DNA of 64,000 bases from Kribbella flavida DSM 17836 (GCF_000024345.1 NC_013729.1:1922001-1986000), one strand, 5' to 3'. Positions 27,611 through 36,535 are shown, counted from the first letter of the stretch. Notes: generated by a model from the letters alone, not told the origin. Numbers and translations are program-made.

Positions 27611-27717
27611 GATCAGCTCTCTGTGAGGTCGATGCGGCCCTCGCAGTCTCACGCGCAGCGAATCAATGAGTCCAACACATGTTTGTCACTGCATCGATCT
27701 GCATCCAAGATGGATCT

Positions 27718-28596
27718 ATGGAACTTCAGCAGCTGCGGTACGTCGTGGCCGTCGCCGAGACGAACAGCTTCACCCGCGCTGCCGAGCGGTGTCTGGTGGT
27801 CCAGTCGGCGCTCAGCCATCAGATCGCGCGCCTGGAGCGGGAATTGGGTGCCCGGCTGTTCGAGCGGACAAGTCGCCGGGTGCGGCTGACACCGGCCGGC
27901 GCTGCCTTCCTGCCTGCGGCGCGGCAGAGTTTGGAGGCTGCGGAGCGGGCAGCCGCCGAGGTTGCTGCGGCTGTCGGCGAGGTGCGCGGCAGGCTGGCTG
28001 TCGGGTTGATTCCCACCGTCGCGGCGGTCGACGTACCGGGTGCCCTGCGCGGGTTCCGTCAGCGCTACCCGGAGGTGCGGATCAGCCTGCGCGCGGGAGC
28101 GAGCGAGGAACTCGTCGAGCAGGTCAAGCAGGGAACGACGGACGTGGCGTTCCTCGGACTGCCGACCACGACGCGCCCCGAAGGAGTCGAGGCGCGGGAG
28201 CTCGCCCGGGACCGCCTCGTCGCCGTGGTCGCGCCGAACCACCCGCTGGCGGACGAGCCCACGGTCGACCTGCGCAGACTTTCCGCGGAGGTGTTCGTCG
28301 ATCTACCGCCGAACACGGCCGGGCGCGCACAGTCCGACCAGGCGTTCTCCGCCGCCGGCCTGCGCCGCGACGTGGCCTTCGAAGTGACCACCGCGTACCT
28401 CACCGCCCGGCTCGTCGAGGAAGGGCTGGGCATCGCGATGCTGCCCGCGGCGTACGTGACTCAACTCAGCGGGGTGGTCACCATCGAGGTCGTCGACGCG
28501 CCGGCCCGCGTCGAGTACGTCGTCTGGAACCGCAGCCGGACGCCGGCGGCCGCCGCGTTTCTGGGGCTGCTCGACGTCCCGCCCGGCGCGGGATGA
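27718..28596 (+). CDS. LysR-family transcriptional regulator
   Basis: A 292-residue regulator with the N-terminal winged helix MELQQLRYVVAVAETNSFTR, AAERCLVVQSALSHQIARLE and a C-terminal effector-binding domain (LAVGLIPTVAAVDVPGAL, VEEGLGIAMLPAAYV). It is divergent from the MFS gene and probably controls it. The intergenic DNA contains the partly symmetrical TGCATCGATCTGCA (27690-27703), just before the start codon, as a possible LysR contact. No Shine-Dalgarno is seen; a near -10 (CAAGAT) lies 6 nt upstream. Confidence 0.92.
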   Translation: MELQQLRYVVAVAETNSFTRAAERCLVVQSALSHQIARLERELGARLFERTSRRVRLTPAGAAFLPAARQSLEAAERAAAEVAAAVGEVRGRLAVGLIPTVAAVDVPGALRGFRQRYPEVRISLRAGASEELVEQVKQGTTDVAFLGLPTTTRPEGVEARELARDRLVAVVAPNHPLADEPTVDLRRLSAEVFVDLPPNTAGRAQSDQAFSAAGLRRDVAFEVTTAYLTARLVEEGLGIAMLPAAYVTQLSGVVTIEVVDAPARVEYVVWNRSRTPAAAAFLGLLDVPPGAG

Positions 28597-28615
28597 ACTG
28601 CCGTGTGCGAAGGGC

Positions 28616-30826
28616 TCAGGTCCCCGGCTTCTGGAAGAGGTAGTCCTCGGCGCGCATCGAGGCGGTCGGCTTGACGTCCTCGGGGAGGAGTTGGCGCAGG
28701 TCGCGTTCGGTCAGGGTCTCCGGGTCGCGCAAGGCCAGGCGGGTGGCCTGGTTGGAGATCGCTTCCTCGAGGATGTTGCGGATGAAGCGGCCGTTGCCGA
28801 AGTTGTGTCCCCGCGGAGCGGGCGGGATGACCTGGCGGACCTTGGCCAGTACGCCGTCGGTGTACAGCATGCCCTTCTGCCGGGCTTGCAGCTCGAAGAT
28901 CGCGACCAGTTGGTCGTTGTCGTACTCGCTGAAGGCCAGCAGCTTCGAGAACCGTGAGGCCAGACCGGTGTTCGACTCCATGAAGCGCTGCATCTCGCGG
29001 TGGTACCCGGCGACGATCACCACGCACTGGTCGCGGTGGTCCTCCATCATCTTCAGCAGCGTCGCGACGGCTTCGAGGCCGAAGTCGCCGGGCATGTTCT
29101 CCGGGACCAGCGTGTAGGCCTCGTCGACGAACAGCACGCCGCCGAGCGCCTCCCGGAACTTGGCCGCGGTCAACGGTGCGGTGGTGCCGACACTTGGCCC
29201 GACGAGGTCGGACCGGTCGACCTCGACCACGTGCCCCTTCTCGAGCACACCCAACTGGTGGTAGATCCGGCCCAGCAACCGGGCGATGGTGGTCTTCGCC
29301 GTACCGGGCTTTCCGACGAACACCATGTGCCGCGCGCGATCCTGAGTCGGCAGCCCGAAGTCCTTGCGGCGCTGGTTGGTCCTGATCTCGGCCACCATTC
29401 GCCGAACGGCCTCTTTGACCGACTCCAGACCGATCAGTGCATCCAGCTCGGCCAGCGCATCCAGCTCGTAGGACGCCGATCCGTCGTCCGCGCCGGTCGC
29501 CGTCGCCGGCTCCGAGCCTGCGGCCTCGTCGGTCGCGGCCTTCGGCTCAGCCGGTACGTCGGCGGGCATGACGGCAGGGCCGGCCTCGCCCGTCGCAACC
29601 TCCGTCTTCGGATCGGCCGGCGGGACGTCGGCCGCTTCGGCCAGCGCGGCCTCGATCGCCGCCGCGGCTTGCTCGTCCGCCGGTCCGGTTTCCTGCAGTC
29701 GCTCGGCGGTGCCGTCCGCGCGGCCCGACCCCCAGACCAGCTGGACCGGTGCGGCCTGATCCTGCGCGACCCCACCAGCCTCGCCCGGCCCCGAGTTCTC
29801 GAGCAGCCGGAAGAACGCTCCCAGGTCCGGCACCTCGGGATCCGGCCAAACCCCCTTCTCCAGCACGCCGGCCAAGTGCACCGACACCCGAGTCGCCGCC
29901 GCCGCCCACTCCCGCGCGAGTCCTTCGTTGCCGAGGGCTACCGCCTGACCGAGCCAGGCCGTGTTGCCGGCCAGCCAGACGTGCGGGTCGAAGCCCTTCC
30001 TGAGGTCGGCCAGCGCATGTTCGACGTCCCACCCGGCGATCCCGAGAATCTGCCCCACCGCTGCAGGCTGCGTGGCCAGGCCGGCAACCCGGATCAGCCG
30101 AGCCAGCAGCTGGGTGAAGTCCGTCCCGTCGTCGTCCGCGATCACCGCCGTCAACTTGGCGTGCGCGTCCCGCAGCGCGTCCAGCGAGTACCGCAAAGCC
30201 GATGCGGGCCCAGCCAGCTCCGGAAGCACAGTGCGTTCACGCTCACTCAGTACGGTGGTCCGCCAGAACTGCGCGATCGTCTCGTAGTCGGCCGCGACGT
30301 GCATCCGCGTCGCCTCGCGATCCGCGAGTACCCGGTCGAAGCCGGCCACCAGCGCCCGCGCGCGAGCTCTCATCGGCGGAGCGTCGACGAACAGGCTCAC
30401 CACCTCACGCGACAACTCCAGCGCCTGCCGCCGCCCCTCCTCCGGAAATCCCCGGGCCCCGGACACGACCTGCAGCGGCCAGTCGGTCGGCGCCACCCGT
30501 ACGACGTACCCGGCGCCGCCGATCCGCACCGCCGGCCGGTAGAACTCCCCGGCCAGCACAGCCCCGAGGTCGGCGTACTCGCCGTGCAGCACCGGAATCC
30601 ACCCGCTCAGCAGCGGCGCGACCTGATGGGTGAACCACACCGCCGCCGGCGTCCCGTCGACGAAGTCCGGAAACGCTCCCGCCTGCGGCGGCCGTAGCGC
30701 CTTCGGATCGTCCCCCCACTCCCGCAGCCGCGCCCGCACCCCGGCCACCCACTCCGCCGGCACCTCCCAGGCCCGATCCGCCGCAAGAACGTCGACCACC
30801 CGTGGTCTCCGGGTCTGCTCAGCCAC
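28616..30826 (-). CDS. CbxX/CfxQ-type AAA ATPase with large N-terminal domain
   Basis: A protein of about 736 residues. The C-terminal 285 residues are one AAA domain: Walker A GKPGTAKTT near residue 505, Walker B VLFVDEAYTL with Asp568, sensor region VIVAGYHREMQRFMESNTGL and arginine finger in ASRFSK. The closest type is CbxX/CfxQ (Rubisco activase-like; EccA of type VII secretion is a relative). The first 330 residues are an unrecognised helical domain, joined by an Ala/Pro/Glu-rich linker of about 130 residues. No ESX or Rubisco genes are nearby. GTG 30826 is chosen for GGAGAGGA just upstream; GTG 30841 is an alternative. Confidence 0.87.
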   Translation of the reverse strand: MAEQTRRPRVVDVLAADRAWEVPAEWVAGVRARLREWGDDPKALRPPQAGAFPDFVDGTPAAVWFTHQVAPLLSGWIPVLHGEYADLGAVLAGEFYRPAVRIGGAGYVVRVAPTDWPLQVVSGARGFPEEGRRQALELSREVVSLFVDAPPMRARARALVAGFDRVLADREATRMHVAADYETIAQFWRTTVLSERERTVLPELAGPASALRYSLDALRDAHAKLTAVIADDDGTDFTQLLARLIRVAGLATQPAAVGQILGIAGWDVEHALADLRKGFDPHVWLAGNTAWLGQAVALGNEGLAREWAAAATRVSVHLAGVLEKGVWPDPEVPDLGAFFRLLENSGPGEAGGVAQDQAAPVQLVWGSGRADGTAERLQETGPADEQAAAAIEAALAEAADVPPADPKTEVATGEAGPAVMPADVPAEPKAATDEAAGSEPATATGADDGSASYELDALAELDALIGLESVKEAVRRMVAEIRTNQRRKDFGLPTQDRARHMVFVGKPGTAKTTIARLLGRIYHQLGVLEKGHVVEVDRSDLVGPSVGTTAPLTAAKFREALGGVLFVDEAYTLVPENMPGDFGLEAVATLLKMMEDHRDQCVVIVAGYHREMQRFMESNTGLASRFSKLLAFSEYDNDQLVAIFELQARQKGMLYTDGVLAKVRQVIPPAPRGHNFGNGRFIRNILEEAISNQATRLALRDPETLTERDLRQLLPEDVKPTASMRAEDYLFQKPGT

Positions 30827-30915
30827 AGAAGTCCTCTCCACCCGTCGCGCACCGGCAGCATCCGCGCCCGCCCACTTTAATCCGTCCGCAGCAAAGTTCG
30901 GTCATGCGCCGTCGA

Positions 30916-30942
30916 CCCGCTCGACCGCTGCGGCCGAGCGGG
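30916..30942 (-). terminator. Hairpin downstream of the secreted EEP-fold gene
   Basis: CCCGCTCG and CGAGCGGG form an 8-bp stem with an 11-nt loop, 14 bases beyond the stop of the gene at 30956-31774. No T-tract follows. Confidence 0.5.
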
Positions 30943-30955
30943 GACGGCGCCGGCG

Positions 30956-31774
30956 TCAGGCCAGGCGGATGCGGAAGATGGCGGCGCGGGCGTCGTGGCC
31001 GTCGACGTTCATCGGGATCGTCCTGGTGCTGAGCAGGTCGAGCTGGACGGTGCCGTCGCCGGGCAGCCAGTTGATCCGGTCGATGCCGTGCGCGAAGGCC
31101 TTCCGTTCGGTGTCCTGACCGGTGGCCTTGTCGAAGTCGGGGCGGTTGGTGTCCGCGGTCCAGATCACCAGGTGGCCGCGGCCGTGATGGGCCATCACGC
31201 GTTCGCGGTGGGTCTTCTTGTGCAGGTCCCACTCGTCCCGCAGGTTCGGGTTCTGGTTGCCGTTGTAGGCGCCGGCGATGTAGTGGGTGTTGATCAGGAC
31301 GAACTTCAGTCCCGGGTGTGCCTGGTGCTCGGCAACGATCTCGTTGATCCAGCGCGGCGGCGTCACGCCGGCGATGCCGCCGTGCACGAAGGTCGCTCGG
31401 GAGTTGACCACCTTCCACGGCTGCGGTGCCGAGATCGGCACCCGGTACGACGTGTCGTGGTGCAGGAAGGCGTTCTGGTAGAGGTCACCGAAGTACTGCG
31501 AGATCATCGCCGGCTCACCCGTGTCGCCCTCCCGGATCTCCTGCCACCCGACGATCGGCCGGTGCCCCGGATCACCGTTGCGCACGGCCCGGATCGCCGC
31601 CTCCCGCGCCCCCAGGTCGGCGCGCCCGATATTCGCCGTGATCACCGGCAGCCGCACCCACTCGCTCGCCGCCGAAGCCGACCGCGCCCCACTCACCGAC
31701 CCGAGCGTGGTCGCCCCCACGAGCGCGCCACCCCCGAGCACCAACGCCTGCCGCCTGCTGATCCTGCCTGCCAT
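30956..31774 (-). CDS. Secreted endonuclease/exonuclease/phosphatase-family protein
   Basis: A 272-residue protein with a Tat signal (RRQALVLGGGALVGATTLG, cleavage near ASA). The EEP fold is suggested by VITANIG, the metal-binding Glu in IVGWQEIREG, FVLINTHYIAG, LVIWTADTNRPDF in the place of the usual GDFN, and HGIDRINWL in place of the final DHI/DYI. ATG 31774 follows GGAGG at five bases. Substitutions at the GDFN and DH motifs leave the exact activity (nuclease, phosphodiesterase) open. Confidence 0.8.
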   Translation of the reverse strand: MAGRISRRQALVLGGGALVGATTLGSVSGARSASAASEWVRLPVITANIGRADLGAREAAIRAVRNGDPGHRPIVGWQEIREGDTGEPAMISQYFGDLYQNAFLHHDTSYRVPISAPQPWKVVNSRATFVHGGIAGVTPPRWINEIVAEHQAHPGLKFVLINTHYIAGAYNGNQNPNLRDEWDLHKKTHRERVMAHHGRGHLVIWTADTNRPDFDKATGQDTERKAFAHGIDRINWLPGDGTVQLDLLSTRTIPMNVDGHDARAAIFRIRLA

Positions 31775-32094
31775 CACTACCTCCACGAGAGTCGGACCGA
31801 GGCCACCAGGTGCTCACCCGGACCCACCCGAGCACCGCCCCGAGGCCACCGGCCCCTACGACGTACAACCCCGAGCGCCGGTTGCAACCGCGTCTGAAGG
31901 GAGCTCGACCAAGAAATCGACTGCGTACTCCAACTCCGCGACGATGCCGTCCCAGCCGGCCGTCGTCGGCGTGCAGGCGAAGGCGGCGGCGCGACGAGGG
32001 GGCAATCTCAGCCGCAGCGGGCCACTCTCGATCTCACTGCTTGCCTTGCAGACTTGTGACTCGACGGGTCTCGTGCTCGGCGGTTCGTGTTGTG
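31775..32094. other. Intergenic stretch without a convincing gene
   Basis: About 320 bp between the start of the EEP-fold gene and tRNA-Leu. A minus-strand frame near 31856-32060 has protein-like composition but no start codon of its own and runs into the tRNA, so I do not call it. Promoters for the EEP-fold gene must lie here, but none is obvious. Confidence 0.4.
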
Positions 32095-32175
32095 TGCCAG
32101 AGAAGGGATTCGAACCCTCACACCCGAAGGTACCGGCACCTAAAGCCGGCGTGTCTGCCGTTCCACCACTCTGGC
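32095..32175 (-). tRNA. tRNA-Leu (anticodon TAG)
   Basis: Cloverleaf read on the minus strand: acceptor GCCAGAG pairs with CTCTGGC, the anticodon stem is CCGGC/GCCGG around loop TTTAGGT (anticodon TAG, U33 present), a class II long variable arm follows (TACCTTCGGGTGT), and the T loop is GGTTCGAATCC. Length is 81 nt with discriminator A; CCA is not encoded. It decodes CUA and, by wobble, other CUN codons. Confidence 0.95.
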
Positions 32176-32218
32176 CGGGGACCTGCTCCCCGAGGTTCAT
32201 CTTAGGGAGCAGGTCGCC

Positions 32219-33871
32219 TCAGCGGCTCTGAAGGGCGTCGATGAAGACGTCCTTCAGGTCGGTCGGGTTGCGGGCCACGTACGCCTGGCCGCCGGTGGCC
32301 TGGGCCAGTCGCTTCAGCTCGTCGGCGTCGGCGTCGGGGCCGATGCCGAGCGCGATGATGCGGACCGGGCGGGCCGGGTCCTTCAGACCGTTGAGGATCT
32401 GCAGGGTGCGGTCCAGGCTGAGGCTGCCGGGGTCGTCGTTCTTGCCGTCGGTGAAGAGCAGGACGGTGTTGACAGCGCCGGAGTTGTAGCTGCTGCGGAC
32501 CGCGCGGACGGCGGCGATCGCGGTGTCGTACAGGCCGGTTCCGCCGCCCACCCGGGCGGACTGGGCCTTCAGCTGACCGATCATCCGCTGCCGGTGGCCG
32601 GGGGTGAGCTTGCCGATCGGGACCAGTTGCCTGAAGTCGGCGCTGTCCGGGCCGATCTTGGTCGAGAACACCCACAGCCCGAGCTCGGCCGAGTCGGGGA
32701 ACATCTTCAGGCCGTTGTCGGCGGCCTCGATGGTCAGCTGCATCCGGGTCTTGGCGCTGCCGGCGACCTTCTCCGCCATCGAGCCGGAGACGTCGATGAC
32801 GGCCAGCGAGTGCGCCGACAGCGACAGCGTCGTCCAGCTCTGCAGGATCTTCTCGACCGCAGCGACGGTCGGTTTGGTGAGCTGAGTGACTTCGCCCTCA
32901 CCGCGGCCCTCGCCGAGCGGGCTCACCAGGTGGTCGCGGAAGCCTCCCTCGTCGCGGGCCTGGCTGGACGCGTCGGACAGCATCTCCTCGGCCAGCGCCT
33001 TGCCGGCCGCGGTGACGGCCTCCGCGTTGTTCCTGGCGGTCACCACCACCGGGTAGTCCAGCACCAGGGTCCCGGTACCGGGCACGACCGCCTTCAGCTG
33101 GGCCTCCGGGTGCTCGTCCTGGTGCTTGACGAAGGCCTGCTCCGACACCGGTACGACGACGTTGCTGCCGTCGGCCGACGCCTTGCTGAGCGGGCCGTTC
33201 ACCTCCGTGTACTGCTTGGCCATCGAGCCGAGCCGCTGCGCGAGCGGCACCAGGACCTGGGCCACCTGCGTGTTCGAGGCCGACGTCTTGGCCCGCTCCG
33301 CCTGGATCGCCAGCAGCGACAGCGTGCCGGACGAGGACGACAGCGGGTCGAGCAGCGCCGGCTGGGTCTCGGCGAAGGTGCCGAGCCACGACGAGGTGTT
33401 CGCGAAGTTCTCCGACCGGCCCACCAGCACCAGCGGCGAGGTGGCGATCGACGGTACGGCGATGGTCGGCACGGACTCGCCGTCGTCGGCCCGGGAGACC
33501 CACAGCGACGAGTCCGGCACCCACAGGTCGGGCCGGCTGTCGCCGCCACTGGCGAGCTCGCGGGCGACCGACGAGGACTGTGCCGCGGTGATGGTGAACT
33601 GCAGGCAGGGCGCACCGTCCTTGCCGCCCCGGGCCGACAGCGCCTTGGTCGCCTGCTCCAGCACGGGCTGGAACTCCGGCGTCGTGCTGAGCTTCACCTG
33701 GGTCGGCTGGTCGCACGAACCGCCCAGAATGCCGTCGGCGCCGGCTTCCGATCCGAAGGAGCGGACCACGAAAACGGCACCGAGTGCGAGCACCAAGAGA
33801 CCGACGGCGGTCAGGTACACCGGTCGTCGGCTGTTGTTACTTCGCGTCACCGCAGAGGAATGTTTTCCCAT
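32219..33871 (-). CDS. Membrane-anchored solute-binding-like protein with C-terminal VWA domain
   Basis: A 550-residue protein with one N-terminal membrane anchor (VYLTAVGLLVLALGAVFVV). Residues 50-300 resemble a periplasmic binding protein of type II (TPEFQPVLEQATKAL, DLWVPDSSLWV, LVLDYPVVVTARN). Residues 355-550 are a von Willebrand A domain with MIDAS motif DVSGSM from Asp360, then TGLYDT and LFTDGKND. It would face outside and bind a metal-dependent ligand. GGGAGG lies about 10 bases upstream of the ATG. A perfect CRP-type palindrome lies 207 bp upstream. Function is unknown. Confidence 0.87.
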   Translation of the reverse strand: MGKHSSAVTRSNNSRRPVYLTAVGLLVLALGAVFVVRSFGSEAGADGILGGSCDQPTQVKLSTTPEFQPVLEQATKALSARGGKDGAPCLQFTITAAQSSSVARELASGGDSRPDLWVPDSSLWVSRADDGESVPTIAVPSIATSPLVLVGRSENFANTSSWLGTFAETQPALLDPLSSSSGTLSLLAIQAERAKTSASNTQVAQVLVPLAQRLGSMAKQYTEVNGPLSKASADGSNVVVPVSEQAFVKHQDEHPEAQLKAVVPGTGTLVLDYPVVVTARNNAEAVTAAGKALAEEMLSDASSQARDEGGFRDHLVSPLGEGRGEGEVTQLTKPTVAAVEKILQSWTTLSLSAHSLAVIDVSGSMAEKVAGSAKTRMQLTIEAADNGLKMFPDSAELGLWVFSTKIGPDSADFRQLVPIGKLTPGHRQRMIGQLKAQSARVGGGTGLYDTAIAAVRAVRSSYNSGAVNTVLLFTDGKNDDPGSLSLDRTLQILNGLKDPARPVRIIALGIGPDADADELKRLAQATGGQAYVARNPTDLKDVFIDALQSR

Positions 33872-34077
33872 CGCGGCAGGTCCTCCCTCCCAGAGGCAGA
33901 CTGCGCGCGCAGATTACCCGGTTTGCACTGGTCAGGGCCAAGGTCGCAGCGGGCTGTGACAGCACCGGGACACGGTCGTCACCGGACGATCGACGGCCGC
34001 CCAGTACTGCTCGTCCCTGAGGAGGGCCGAAAACTCACTGGGGGTAGCCTTACCGACCCGATCGAGTGAGATCAGAG

Positions 34078-34093
34078 TGTGATCCAAATCACA
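34078..34093. promoter_or_regulatory. Perfect CRP/GlxR-type binding site
   Basis: TGTGATCCAAATCACA, an exact TGTGA-N6-TCACA palindrome, the consensus shared by E. coli CRP and actinobacterial CRP/GlxR. It lies 207 bp upstream of the VWA-protein gene and downstream of bcp, so it most likely acts on the minus-strand VWA gene. The surrounding intergenic DNA (33872-34179) holds no ORF that I can support. Confidence 0.65.
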
Positions 34094-34179
34094 GGAATCG
34101 CTTGCTCAAACGACCGTTCCATGGACTGCGGCCGTGAAACGGTAAGGGTTTCCCTTCGCGTGATGTCAGGACATGGCGG

Positions 34180-34647
34180 TCAGAGGCCGAGGTCCCGGCG
34201 CAGCTTCGCGACGTGCCCGGTGGCCTTCACGTTGTACAGCGCGACCGCGATCTTGCCCTCCGCGTCGATCACGAACGTCGAGCGGATCACACCGGTCACC
34301 TTCTTGCCGTACATCGTCTTCTCCCCGAACGCGCCGTACGTCGTGAGCACGTCCTTGTCCGGGTCGCTCAGCAGCGGGAAGGTGACGCCGTCGCGGTCCC
34401 GGAACTTCTGCAGCTTGGCCGGCTTGTCCGGCGAGACGCCGAGCACGGCGTAGCCCGCCGCGGCCAGCGAGTCGAGCGAGTCGCGGAAGTCGCAGGCCTG
34501 CTTGGTGCAGCCCGGGGTCATCGCGGCCGGGTAGAAGTACAGGATCACGTTCCGGCCGCGCAGGTCCCGCAGCGACACCTCGTTGCCGTCGGCATCGGGC
34601 AGGGTGAACTCCGGGGCGGCGTCGCCGACCGAGAGGCGCTCGGACAT
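34180..34647 (-). CDS. bcp: Thioredoxin-dependent thiol peroxidase (BCP/PrxQ)
   Basis: A 155-residue peroxiredoxin reducing hydroperoxides. TPGCTKQACDFRD contains the peroxidatic Cys47 and the resolving Cys52 in the C-x4-C spacing of atypical two-Cys BCP. The rest (LRGRNVILYFYPAAMTPG, SFGEKTMYGKK-like segment, VIRSTFVIDAEGKI) is typical. ATG 34647 follows GGAAGGA. The open frame extends far upstream but without family similarity. Confidence 0.95.
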   Translation of the reverse strand: MSERLSVGDAAPEFTLPDADGNEVSLRDLRGRNVILYFYPAAMTPGCTKQACDFRDSLDSLAAAGYAVLGVSPDKPAKLQKFRDRDGVTFPLLSDPDKDVLTTYGAFGEKTMYGKKVTGVIRSTFVIDAEGKIAVALYNVKATGHVAKLRRDLGL

Positions 34648-34789
34648 GACTGTGTCCTTCCGACAACCGAGTAGGTGATTGCCGGACATTGTGCCGTACG
34701 CCGGTCCGCGGTGCGCAAGGGGCTGCTGGGACCGGTGGGACGCGGCGAGGTGACTTGCGCGCGATCCTGGGCGGGAGTGGAGTGGGCGC

Positions 34790-35833
34790 ATGCGGGCGAT
34801 GACGGTGGTGGCGGGCAAAGCCGGCTCTGCGTGCCTCGGCGAGGTCGCCGAACCGCCCGAGGCGGACGGCTCGGTCCTGGTCGAGGGCCTGCTGGCCGGG
34901 ATCTGCGGCACGGACCTCGAGCTGGTGGCCGGTGATTTCGGCAGTGGACGGTCGAGCGAGGGGCGGTTGGTGATCGGCCACGAGTCGCTCGGTCGGGTCC
35001 TGGACGCGCCTGCCGGCTCGGGCTTCGCCACCGGAGACCTGGTCGCCGGGATCGTCCGCCGGCCCGACCCGGAGCCCTGTCCCGCCTGCGCGCGGGGTGA
35101 GTGGGATTTCTGCCGCAACGGCCGCTACACCGAACGCGGCATCAAGGGCCTCGACGGGTACGGCGCCGAGCGGTGGCGGGTCGACCCGTACTTCGCCGTC
35201 CCGGTGCCGGCCGAGCTCGGTCGCCTCGGCGTACTGGTGGAGCCGGCCAGCGTGCTCACCAAGGCGTGGGAGCAAGTGGATCGGGTCGGAGCCCGGTCCT
35301 GGTACGGGCCGAGGCACGTGCTGGTGACCGGCGCGGGTCCGATCGGTCTGCTCGCCGCCCTGATCGCCGTCCAGCGCGGGTACGACGTCCACGTGCTGGA
35401 CCGCACGGACGACGGGCCCAAACCGAAGCTGGTCCGCGATCTCGGCGGCACCTTCGTCACCGACCTGGCCGACGTCCAGGTCGCTCCGGACGTCGTGATC
35501 GAGGCCACCGGCGCCGGCTCGGTCGTCGTCGGCGCGGCGGCGTTGCTGGCCCCGGCCGGGGTGATGTGCCTGACCGGCATCTCGCCCGGACCGGCCTCGA
35601 TCGATGTCCGGATGGACGCGCTGACCCGGCAGCTGGTGGTCCGGAACGCGGCGCTGGTCGGGTCGGTCAACGCGGCCAAACGCCACTACGCCGACGCCGT
35701 CGAGGTCTTGCGGGCAGCCGATCCGGCCTGGCTGGAACGGCTGATCACCCGGACCGTTCCGCTGACCGGCTGGACCGCCGCGCTGGAGCGACAGCCCGGT
35801 GACATCAAGGTGGTCGTCGATCTGCAGGCATGA
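34790..35833 (+). CDS. Zinc-dependent alcohol/glucose 1-dehydrogenase
   Basis: A 347-residue medium-chain dehydrogenase. Catalytic zinc ligands are in GICGTDLE and GHES, structural zinc ligands in CPACARGEWDFC, and the Rossmann motif is VLVTGAGPIGLLAALIA. The lobe order and the segment RGIKGLDGYGAERWRV resemble glucose 1-dehydrogenases, but the substrate is an inference. No strong ribosome binding site is seen at ATG 34790. Confidence 0.85.
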   Translation: MRAMTVVAGKAGSACLGEVAEPPEADGSVLVEGLLAGICGTDLELVAGDFGSGRSSEGRLVIGHESLGRVLDAPAGSGFATGDLVAGIVRRPDPEPCPACARGEWDFCRNGRYTERGIKGLDGYGAERWRVDPYFAVPVPAELGRLGVLVEPASVLTKAWEQVDRVGARSWYGPRHVLVTGAGPIGLLAALIAVQRGYDVHVLDRTDDGPKPKLVRDLGGTFVTDLADVQVAPDVVIEATGAGSVVVGAAALLAPAGVMCLTGISPGPASIDVRMDALTRQLVVRNAALVGSVNAAKRHYADAVEVLRAADPAWLERLITRTVPLTGWTAALERQPGDIKVVVDLQA

Positions 35834-35936
35834 CCTGCGAGGATGTGATCGGACGGGTACCGGGGGTCAGCTGCCCCGGAATGCCCCGGCGGCAGGAACA
35901 AGTGAGCCCGGACGAAGTGAAGGGAGCGTCGGACAG

Positions 35937-36200
35937 GTGTCGGACACGCAGGCTCGGAGCCCCGAGCAGATCGAGGCGGACATCGCCGCCACCCGTGCGC
36001 GACTGGCCTCGACCGTGGACGAGCTGGTCGACCGCGCGCACCCCAGGAACGTCGCCAAGCGGCAGGTCGAGCAGGCCAAGGCGCAGGTCTTCGACGAGCG
36101 CGGTGAGCTGCGCACGCAGAAGCTGGTCGCGGTCGGCGCGGCCATCGTCGGTGTGGTCGGCGCGCTGGTGATGATCCGCAAGCTGGTGGGCCGCCGGTGA
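35937..36200 (+). CDS. DUF3618 small membrane protein
   Basis: An 87-residue protein with the DUF3618 core SPEQIEADIAATRARLASTV and DELVDRAHPRNVAKRQ, then a C-terminal membrane helix (VAVGAAIVGVVGALVMIRKL). GTG 35937 gives the family N-terminus. Its stop overlaps the GTG of the GroES-like gene (GTGA). The function of the family is unknown. Confidence 0.88.
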   Translation: MSDTQARSPEQIEADIAATRARLASTVDELVDRAHPRNVAKRQVEQAKAQVFDERGELRTQKLVAVGAAIVGVVGALVMIRKLVGRR

Positions 36201-36535
36201 CCGCTCGCAAGCGGCTCTCCGACGACAAGCTGCCGATCCGGATGCTGCACGACCGGGTCCTGGTCGCGCTGGAGGCGGAGGGTGAGCGCAAGTCCTCGGC
36301 CGGCATTCTGATTCCGGCCACCGCGCAGATGGGCCGCCGGCTGGCCTGGGCCAAGGTGGTCGCGATCGGTGCCAACGTGCGCACGGTCGAGGTCGGTGAC
36401 CGGGTGCTGTTCGACCCGGAGGACCGCGCCGAGGTCGAGGTGCGCGGCGACGACTACATCCTGCTGCGCGAGCGGGACCTGCACGCGGTCGCCGCCGGAC
36501 GGCTGGAGGACGGCCAGACCGGCCTCTACCTGTAG
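36197..36535 (+). CDS. GroES-family co-chaperonin-like protein
   Basis: A 112-residue protein with a GroES fold: MLHDRVLVALEAEGERKSSA, GILIPATAQ in the mobile-loop position, and VGDRVLFDPEDRAEVEVRGD, YILLRERDLHAV. It differs from housekeeping GroES by an extra N-terminus (ARKRLSDDKLPIR) and a C-terminal tail DGQTGLYL, and there is no groEL beside it. It is translationally coupled to DUF3618. It is more likely a paralogue than the main co-chaperonin. Confidence 0.88.
   Translation: MTARKRLSDDKLPIRMLHDRVLVALEAEGERKSSAGILIPATAQMGRRLAWAKVVAIGANVRTVEVGDRVLFDPEDRAEVEVRGDDYILLRERDLHAVAAGRLEDGQTGLYL

Noticed and set aside
28616-30826. Type VII secretion locus
   Set aside because: The ATPase resembles EccA but no EccB-E, EsxA/B, PE/PPE or mycosin gene is nearby.
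31856-32060. Possible small minus-strand gene between EEP and tRNA-Leu
   Set aside because: Protein-like composition but no start codon independent of the tRNA gene.
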